Source: Hetaerina americana
Taxonomy: Eukaryota; Arthropoda; Insecta; Odonata; Calopterygidae
Length of the DNA: 64,000 nucleotides
Assembly (NCBI GenBank): GCA_022747635.1
Contig: JAKTNV010000006.1
Location: 65,830,090 to 65,894,089, forward strand
Direction of reading: 5' to 3'
Of the stretch, positions 1-9,100 are shown piece after piece. The stretch's first letter is position 1; each line of letters opens with the position of its first letter. The notes beneath the pieces were generated by a model. That model searched no databases and was not told the origin of the DNA. It saw nothing but the letters and a program-made list of their open reading frames with translations. The translations under genes were made by a program, and so were the position numbers.

Positions 1-444
1 TTTGCATGAAGGTTGATTCATATTGACTCCGACTTTCTTTTTGCTTCATAACCTAACCATTCATGATTAATATTTGCAGAAAATTTAACCTAATGTATAA
101 ATTATTATGAACTTATGCTTCCGTATGCCTGGGCTTTTAATATTTGCCTTGAGTGTTTCTTTTTCGGCATTCCACTGGCGCTGATGTTGCTCGCGGTTTT
201 TTGCCTCACCACTACTGACACGTTTTCTTGAGAAAGGAAGGAAGAAAATAAGAAATGGTAGCAGGTGTTTCTTGTATTATGAGACCCTGTAGATCTAAAT
301 TTTTGCAGTCTTCGTGCCCCCCTAGTTCAGTCAATAGTCCGTTTGTCAGGAAATCGGTGAGGCCCACGATAAGCATCGCGGAAAGATCATTTTTCTCTTG
401 AGAAATTCGTTGACCTAGGGTTCGTTCTTGTATATTCCCTCCTT

Positions 445-1190
445 AAGAAGATTTCATTTGTGATCTTTAGTTTCCTTGTCCCTTCCCCATTCCTATAGTT
501 TCCTTTGCGGTTTTCCATGTCCCTTTTTTGACATATTTCCATTTTTCCTCGATAGTACTTGGTTATTTCCCCTCATCCATGATTTTCTCTACAGCCTGCT
601 GATACTCCTTCCTCGTCCATCCATTTAATGCTTCTGTATTCCATTTCCTAATCCCCCGCCACTGCCTTATATTTTTGAAACGGTCACTACACATCATAAC
701 AATTAAATTGTGATCAGAGTCCGCATCCTCTCCCGGGAAGCTGTGCCAATTGATCACACTACCTAAATCGGTGTCTAACTATAAAATAATGTAACTAATA
801 CATTTCTGAGTCACCTGGCATTTTCCATGTATACCTGCGCCTTTTGTGGTGTCTGAAACAAGTGTTGGTGATGACTAACCCCTTTCTCCTGCAGAATTCA
901 ATTGCTTTCTCCCCGCGATCATTTCTCGTACCCTAACCGTGGTCCCGCACCTTATAACCATACGTATCTTCCTTCGCCTAACGTCGTATTCCAATCACCC
1001 AGCAGTATGAAATGTTTCCATGAAGAAACAGAAGATTGTGCCCTCTAACTGATCGTATAACCTATTGACTTCTTCTATGTTATGATTGCTAAGTGGCATG
1101 TATACCTGAACAATCACCATGTTTTTCGGTTCTGCTTTTATCTCTACTAGCAATATTCTATTTGTCGCTTGCTCTATGTTGACTTCGCGT
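445..1190 (-). pseudogene. RTE-like LINE fragment, endonuclease region (decayed)
   Basis: Read on the - strand, this matches the endonuclease half of the intact LINE at 26379-29752. It runs from the stretch encoding VNIEQ (near 1190), through MPLSNH-like and LGDWN-like motifs, to SFPGEDADSDHNL and on to the KWE region near 520. The longest remaining open piece is 64 residues (563-757). Frameshifts and small indels break the rest, and no start, RT domain or 3' end is present. It is a dead fragment, and it faces away from the next copy at 1782-2935, so the two are separate insertions or were rearranged. Confidence 0.85.
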
Positions 1191-1781
1191 CAGGGTTCGA
1201 ATGAATGACTAATTCGACGCTTGTCGGATATTTTAATTTAGTTAATAAAGTCTCAAGGGATTAATTTTCGTAAAGAAGACCTTATTCTATTTCTATGTAA
1301 TTAAATGTGGAACCGGATCCTGGACTTCGAGATGGATTCAATCGGCTGCAAAGCACATATTCACACAAGGTGTTTCCCTCCTAGAGGAATGGAAAGAAAG
1401 GATGAGTTATGACCAACCTGCCGTGAGTTCCCGTATATCCTCGTCAACGGCCGCGCCTCCAATTTTAGGCATCCCGCAACTGTGCCAAGGCCATTCGGGT
1501 TCTTGCCTCACAGGAGTGTGCCAGAGCGCGTGAGCAGGGCTAGAGGCACACTCAGTTTCCAGTCAGGGTCACGACGATTTGGGGAGACAACTTTACAGGC
1601 GTGATTTTAATGAAGATTCAATCGAGGAGACCACATTTAGTCATGATTTTGAGTGAGCGTCTTGAATTTCCGTTAGAATATTAGCGGATTTTTAACCTCC
1701 TTTCTCCTTGGATATGATTGATAAGATGTGAAATTTTCCCCTGCCCTGATCTTATGACATAATCAGCGCCATCATCAATAT

Positions 1782-2935
1782 TCCCTCCCATGGACTACAA
1801 CCTTGACGTGGTGGAAGGGGTTGTGCGTTCCGATGATCCCTAGAGCTGCGCTGGCTGGAGCAAAGGTAGGGTCACGTTAAAAACACTATTGAGGAAGGCC
1901 ACGGGAAACTACCTCAGTTGTTATTCCAAAGACTTTTATGATGGACCGTATATATTGAGAATATCAGTCCTGGCAACTACGGGACTCAGCCCAATCAGCC
2001 GCGTGTCGTGTTCGGCAGCGGGAGAGGCAAGGCTTCCGCGGTCGTCAACTAACGTAAACCTTGCAGAGCAAAACCGACTGTGGCAGAATAAAATATGTAG
2101 AATAAGATAGAAAAGAAACTTGAAATGTTAGGACTATGTTAAGGACTGGAAAATTAGAGAATATAAAGCGAGATATAAGAGGAAATATAGACATTTTAGG
2201 TTTATGTGAGGTGAGGTGGGAGGATGGAAATTCATGACGATAAAAATGGGATGAGAATCAATATTAAGAAAACAAAGGTTATGCGATCTCCGAGAAAGAG
2301 AAAGGCTAATCTTGACATTAAAATAAGAGGGCAAAGATAGAGCAGGAGGAACAGTTCACGCATCTCGGATGTGTTTTGGACCAAAATGATCAAAGAAGTA
2401 GTGACGCAAGGAGTAGAATTTCAATAGGCAAAGAGGCTTCTACAAGGAGGGAGTTGATGACTGGGACGTTGAGTAAGGATATTAATACAAGGCTCGTCAA
2501 AACTTTGATATGGAGCGTAGTTATGTACGGCGCGGTAAAAAGGTCGCTGGAGCAGCTTTTGGAGGTGCTTTTGAAATGTGGGTGTGAATATGGATGGAGA
2601 AGGTGAAATGAACCGAAAGGAAAACATATGAGGAAGTGGGTAGGCGAGGAGAGGGGATGGTTGGGAGAAATCATGAGGGGACAGGAAAAATGGATGAGCA
2701 GCATTCTGACCGGCAGTGGGAGGTTGAAGAATGTAATAGAGGGAAAATGTTAGGCAAGCGAGGAAAGGGCAGGAATAGGATAGGGATGTTGGACAGGATG
2801 AATGGAGGAAGTACACAGAGATGAAGAGGGATTTGTAGGAGAGAAGGATGTTGGGTTTTGATAGGAGAAACAAAATACTTATTTGGTAGTTGTGTCCATC
2901 CAAAACCTACCTCAACCGGTTAGTTACCTAATAAC
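1782..2935 (+). mobile_element. RTE-like LINE copy with large internal deletion
   Basis: Both ends of the intact LINE are present. The 5' end begins with CCCTCCC followed by the 'gacgtggtggaagg' stretch, as at 26379-26460. The 3' end carries the 'aaaacctacctcaaccggt' tail seen in other copies. The middle is missing: near 2225 the sequence passes from the start of the endonuclease (equivalent to about 26965) directly to the region after the RT active site (equivalent to about 29025), removing roughly 2 kb. Short broken frames survive (1889-2110, 2376-2606), including a remnant of the TLIWSVxMYGA motif. The copy is non-autonomous and non-coding. Confidence 0.85.
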
Positions 2936-4603
2936 AATAATCATTATTAAACAGGCCAAAATTTCTCAAAAATGAAAAAAAACGCGTTTAAGTTTATGAA
3001 AACGATTTTTACCGATCGATCGAATTACCATTTCGTTCTCAAAGAGTATTCAACCTTGAAAGGAAACTTATTTTCTTTAAAATTTAATTATGGTTTTAGA
3101 CAATAAGACGAAATTGATCACCCATTTCCATGTTAATTTGAGAAGTGGCTTAAATATAACATAAATAAACCTTAAGTAAGATTCCTTCTAAACTTTATTA
3201 CACTCCCTTCCCAATCAAGTACGGAAATGTAATGAAATGGCGTAATTCTCAAAAACCGTAAATAAAGAATATCCCCTTTAGCAGTGGCAAATTGCACATT
3301 AGTTGCGGCGCGGCGTTAATCCAAAAAATGTTTGTGGAGTGGGTATTATTAAACGAGGCAGCATTTTATTATTTCGAGGCTACATTTAAGAATGAATATG
3401 TATAAGTTTGAACGTTGCTTAATCGCAAACTATATATTTTCTATTGATTTTTAGAAATAATTATTTGTGTACCTTTTTGTGCCATTGACCAAAAACTTTT
3501 ACAAATATAGCTTTCATTGTTTGTTACCATTAGTTGCTAAGCTGCTTTGATATCTCTTGAGCGGTACTTTTATTTTTCAACACTGAGGATTTGTGAGGAT
3601 GTAAGACTTGAATAATCTGAAAAATAACAATCTAATAACCTTCAGTGTGAGGATATAAGACTTGAATAATCTAAACAAAGTTTTGAGGTCTTCTCAAGGT
3701 TTGGCACATTAATTTGTTCATTTTTAAAACAATAAAAATATTGACACATTTTTTTCACATTCACAGTGTTTTTTGAAGTAGAAAACTCTTCAAACGGGAG
3801 GTTCACATTAAAAAAAACAAGAGTAAATTGATTTAAAATATCCTGCACAAGCCTGAAAGATAGTTTAGGGTGTGTTTAATAGACATGAGAGGTATTTGGT
3901 TTGCATTAACATGGGAAGCATTGTTTAATGGCTAAAAATTCTTAGAAATTTACTCGTGCCATCAACTTTTTGTTATCCGAGTGCATTTAAGTATATTAAA
4001 AAAATGAGTGGTATTGCATGTCTTTCATCCTTAGCAGAAGTTTATCAACTAAATATTCAATTGCTTTGCAAAATTCCTATCAGGGAATATCAGGAATTTT
4101 GGCGGATCGAACTTTGTTCCTTTTGGCACCAAATTCGAAAGAATGGGATCCTTAATAACACAATAATTATCTGGATTTTCATCACTGAAGCACTCAAGAG
4201 AAAGTTTTCTAGACAGTTATTAACACTTTTCAAATGATTCAGGAATAAGTTTTATATAAAACTGCCGTTTTTAGAGAAATATTAAGGATGGGCACGTGAC
4301 GAACGTTCTCAAAACCTTCAATTGTCAACAAAATCAAAGAATGACTTCACCTCGTCTACTCTTTATGCTGCTGCCGAAATCCTGATATTTTTAAAATGAT
4401 TATTTCAATGCTCATCAGACGTACGTTTTGTGAAGATATGAAACATATAATTTGAGCAATTTGCTCTAGCTTTTTTTTAGCTCTCCATTGGCACCACGAA
4501 GAAATTTAAATACAGACATTTGTATCAAGGCAGACTGGACCTACTTATAGCTAGCAGAAGTCGTGCAATTAGATTGCTCAATGGAGTCTAAGTGGCTATT
4601 TTT
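2936..4603. other. AT-rich stretch, nothing else recognised
   Basis: Apart from the direct repeat at 3593-3672 and a short open frame at 3956-4237 of no recognised family, I see no exon, RNA gene or repeat family here. The missing first coding exon of the elongase gene could lie here or elsewhere upstream, but no candidate stands out. Confidence 0.5.
3593..3672 (+). repeat. 26-bp direct repeat, two copies
   Basis: The unit gtgaggatRtaagacttg plus aataatct occurs at 3593-3618 and again at 3647-3672, differing at one base, with a 54-bp period. The spacer is AT-rich. It is a small local duplication with no coding potential. Confidence 0.8.
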
Positions 4604-5149
4604 TTACACCGCTTGGTGTCCCAAAACAAGGTTGAATTTCTGCCACTTTTTAGAGTTGGAGGCATCACTAGTAATATAGAACAGGTTATTTGATTTAGCG
4701 GGATCCTTCAACACACCGATAAAACTGGCACAACTTTTGATACAAGAACAATTTTGGTAAATTATTTTTTTATTTATAAACAATAGGTTCCTTTGATTGT
4801 ATTTGTTTGACCACTGCCAGATTGTTTGATCAAACAATATTTTCTTTGCCAAATTAGAGCAATGGTCTTTATAGCTTTTATTTCGATAGCTTACTTGTAT
4901 GTTGAGCATTCCATACTCCTGTAGCTGATGTTGTGTTTTGTAATATGAAGAAACAAATCCTAACTTACCTGAAATATTTCTAAGTCTTTTCTGGTGTTTC
5001 TTAAAATCAGGTGTAAATATGAAGACCCAACTATTTCCTTTAGCTATTTCTCTTCTGCTCAAGGATGTCGTCTGCCATTGGATATTCTCCCATGAACGGT
5101 GCTCACATGTACGAAGCATAAAATGCGATATAGAAACGTAGGGAGGCAC
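4604..5149 (-). other. Unrecognised 181-codon open frame
   Basis: This is an uninterrupted frame of 181 codons on the - strand in AT-rich DNA, long for chance here. The predicted peptide is rich in Ser, Lys, Asn, Gln and Cys, with no signal peptide, membrane segment or catalytic motif that I recognise. It lies opposite to the elongase gene. It could be a remnant of a transposon ORF, an exon of an unknown gene, or chance. The lack of a recognised domain and of an obvious promoter keeps confidence low. Confidence 0.2.
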
Positions 5150-5923
5150 GATATTGAGGTGCGAACAAATGTATTAAAATACAAGATGCCTGATGGGGTG
5201 GTTGTGTTTGACATTTGACTTCACCAAATCACACGATATTGGTTCAATCTTGGGTCCGCAATAATTTGACGTTAATTGATATAAATGCTGTATGCAAAGT
5301 TAGTTTTTTTTAATCCGTCAAACATATCTGGATAATTCATTCCCCACTGGCAATTTTTCATGTGATGTCTAATTCTTGTAAAATGTTATAGATGCTCTCG
5401 TGTAATAAGGTATATATCTCATTCAAGAGGGGAAAAGTTTGATAATTGGAAAAGAGAAAAGACGACCTGGAGGATTTTTGAGGAGTGGAATCCATTGAGG
5501 AGGTAGAGAAGGGAACATCTGCGGGAAAAATTTGTTTTTGATGCTCAAAATTATTTCGGAAGACGATCAGTATATTTAGAATAAGACTGCCTCCAATTAC
5601 AAATAACTTTTTATATTATTTATAATTATAATTCTTATATTTTTTCATATTTTAATGTCATTTTTATTTTGTATTTATCGCGGCGATTTCCTTAATTTTA
5701 GAGAGAGACCGTGGTTCGTTTCGCTAAGCTAGAAGTCAATTCTAAATTTACCAGAACTATAAAAGCAGTTGCCAAAATTCTATCAACATTTTTGCATAGT
5801 ACAATACTGTGAAATTGGCGAACCTAGTGCATTGCATAATGAAGTGTGCCTTACGGAACAGTTTTCCAGTTGTGTTCTTATGTCCATAATTAAGATGCTC
5901 ATAGATCTGTTCCTGAATTCCAG
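5150..5923. other. Upstream/intron sequence of the elongase gene
   Basis: AT-rich sequence with no recognised feature. It ends in the acceptor 'cctgaattccag' before the first recognised elongase exon at 5924. Because that exon starts in phase 1 (its first two bases complete a split codon), there must be an upstream coding exon, so this stretch is probably intron. Confidence 0.5.
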
Positions 5924-6114
5924 ATGCAAGAGTTAAAGACTGGTTACTGATGAGTGGCCCACTTCCACTATCCTGCATAATCCTGACCTACATTTGGTTT
6001 GTCAAATATGCCGGACCAAAATGGATGAAGAATAGAGAACCTTACGACTTGAGGCTGTTTCTTAAAATTTACAACGTCGCCCAGATAATTTACAACGGAT
6101 GGCTTTTTTCCGAG
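5924..6114 (+). CDS. ELOVL exon A (N-terminal membrane segment)
   Basis: The exon starts after 'ttccag' in phase 1 and ends before donor gtatga in phase 0. It encodes ARVKDWLLMSGPLP, a hydrophobic segment (SCIILTYIWFVKY), the conserved GPKWMKNREPYDLR block and then LKIYNVAQIIYNGWLFSE. This is the classical first recognised block of ELOVL proteins. In the frame of the exon a stop lies just upstream of the acceptor, so translation cannot begin far upstream without splicing. Confidence 0.93.
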
Positions 6115-9100
6115 GTATGAGGAAATGCATACAACTTCCAGTTTGACTACTTACATAGGATATTTAGGAGTGCAAACCGCTCACATAAGGCTGCATCCCA
6201 ATTCTTCCAAGTTATTGAGAAAACGGATGAGAAAATTTGTTTTACATGACGGTTTTGAATGGAAATTTCTCTTTAGTTGCCATTCTCTTAATCCGAGACC
6301 TTTTTGGTTCCCTTCCATATGTTAGAGATGCTCGAGTTCTTTTTATTTTTAATAATCTTCGAGTCAAATGTTTAATTTCAATCTCTTTAACTTTGCAGGG
6401 CGTCATTGGCTGGGCCCAACACTACGATAGAATCGGATGTGCACCAGTTGACCGCTCCGACCATCCCTACTCTCTCAAGGTTAGGTCACCTAGTTGAACA
6501 AAATTGCTGTAATCCATAAATTATACTCTAAAAATAAAAGATATTATATTGTCTATGCACTCCATCGAAAGACTTGAGAAGACTGAATTTTAAAGTTATG
6601 TTTCCTATCAAGAAGTTTATCGGACAGAAACGGTTTCGGTGTACTGTTGGCTGATATAAAAATATTAATAGCTGGTAATATTTTTTCATTCACGCGTTGG
6701 TATTCATCAGAGAGTATAGATATTGCTGTGTTAATGATAGATACATCAACGCCGATAAGAAGACCCCGAATAAGGCACGAAGTAAACTATAAGTTCTTTA
6801 CTTGAAAAAAACCCAATGGGACAGAATTTGCAGTCTCATTTTAAGCTATAAAATATTTTTAGAGTTAAATTTGTATCCTAAATAAAAGAACAATGGGAGA
6901 AAAATGTATGAATATGCTCAGGATCTGGGCGCATGCCAAAGCCTGGCAATTTTTTTCTTTCATGAAAAATTAACCTCAATAATTTAAATTTTATAGCTTT
7001 TAAATATACCTATTATGACTGTAATAACTATGTTTGCCTTTTGTGTGAAAAATAACTTTAAAAGAGCTAATTTTATAAAAAATAAGTGGGCAATAAAAGT
7101 TCATTTTGGTACTGTTGTTATTTTAAACTGCATATTGTTCACTCAGTGAGCCACCGCTGATGGTAACCGTGGTGTGCCCTTGGCATCATGGTCACCATTA
7201 AGGTCGACCACCAATTCGAAAATTTAAATAAAAAGGCCGTCGCTGCGACGGCGGAGGAACTCAAGTTTCTCCGTGATGTGACATTGGAAAGTTTGTTGAG
7301 TCACATGTGCTCATATGTTAATTAAAACTTCTAAATGGCATTTAAAATCTAAATATCCTCGACATTGTCATTCATTATTAATAAGTGTCATAGAAAATCA
7401 TTTCTGTGTAACATGAAAATTAGCTATAAATTTTAGTTAATGGAAGAAATATATTTTAATATTGTTAGAAAACACAGTTGAGTCATCTGGTTATTTTTGT
7501 GTTTTTGCGCACTCGCCCTTTTCTTGAATTAAAGTTGACAGATTAGTGCTATTAAGCCCATTTTATGTAGCCTAATTTGTTGAGATAACAAAAGAACTTA
7601 TTTTAGTAATCTAAAACTTAATTTTTAGAACCCCACAATCCACTCTCTCGTAATGACGTAAAATTTTCAAATTTTACCATGCATAAAAACTCGCAATGTT
7701 TAAATATGATGCATGAATTCGTGAATTGTGTTTTCACTGCATAACTATACTGATAAGTCGTTTTCCTTATTCTCACTAAGGTCGCTGGACTTGTTTGGTG
7801 GTACTTCATCTTAAAACTGACAGAGCTAATAGATACGGTAAGGAGAGGAAAAACACTATTCTATTCTAGTGAATCGAAAAAAATGAAAGATAAATATGCT
7901 TACAACGATGATGACCCCCCCCCTTGTGAGAATTAACTACCCGACATTCCTCATTTCCACAGGTAACCTTTGTCTTGAGGAAGAAAGACTCCCACGTGAG
8001 TACTCTCCACCTCGTTCATCACAGCATCATGCCACTGAGTGCATGGGTAGCGACCAAGTTCCTCCCAGGTAGGTGTGCAAACAAGGTACCACCTTTAAAA
8101 TTCTGCTTCCATTTTTCTCTCCGACTCAACTCAGAATTCGTGTGTTCATGTTCCACTCACAGGAGGTCACAGCACCATCACTGGACTCTTAAACACCGGA
8201 GTGCACATCGTAATGTATTCTTACTACCTCCTCACATGCTTTGAAGTCAACGCACAGAAATACCTATTCTGGAAGAGGTACATCACGCTGATTCAAATGG
8301 TAAGCAATTCGACAGCCTTATGAATCCGTTCCCTAGCCAGCTGAAGGAATTTTGATCTTGAATAAATTCCGAGGTTCAATTAGTTGGGAGTGTGAGGATT
8401 GATGTTTAAAGGCGAACCGTGAGAGGATACTTATCACTTCAAGTCGGTGAATTACGTGGGTTATAAGTCATAAGAAAGCTTAAATTTTGTACAAAGAATT
8501 ATGAAATATTGGATCATACATGTCACGTTCACACAGATGTCCTTATGTGTCGGAATCATGGCAGGCAAGGGTCGTATCCAGAAATTTAGAAAAACTCTAA
8601 AGGAGGGAGAGAATTAAAAAAAAACTTGATAACCTTTTTTATTACAATATAAGTTCAACTTAATATTGAACTTATATTGTAAGAACTTAATGCTAGATTA
8701 GAAGCAAATCGTTCTTATTTAGGGACAAAGGCTACTACGGAACGTATTTTTATACCCAGGGGACCGCAGGTTTCCTAATTAAGTAATTAATATTTATTTT
8801 TAATTCGATCAAAAAAATCATCCAAAAAATGATATATGGCCATTGAAACCATCCTTGGGATAGGGATTTTTTTTCAAAATACCTTAAGAGTTCGCTGATA
8901 ATTTGCAAAACTAATAGTTCTTAGTTCAATATTTTGACCCGCCACTAGAGGGGGCTCACTACCACCTCTCGAAAGGCTCTCGAAGGACGATGGTTCTATT
9001 CCGCGAGTTGGCTTGGAAATCTTTTTTTTTCTTCTAATTTGAAATAATTTTCAACATGATTTCAGCAAAAATATGTAATAAATGACACGTGGTAGTCCAT

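Noticed and set aside
4400..4440. Hammerhead ribozyme on the - strand (ctgatgagcattgaaa)
   Set aside because: The space between the motifs is only five bases and cannot form a stem.
6690..6720. Hammerhead ribozyme on the - strand (ctgatga ... gaaa)
   Set aside because: The bases between the core halves cannot form stem II, so only short conserved words match by chance.
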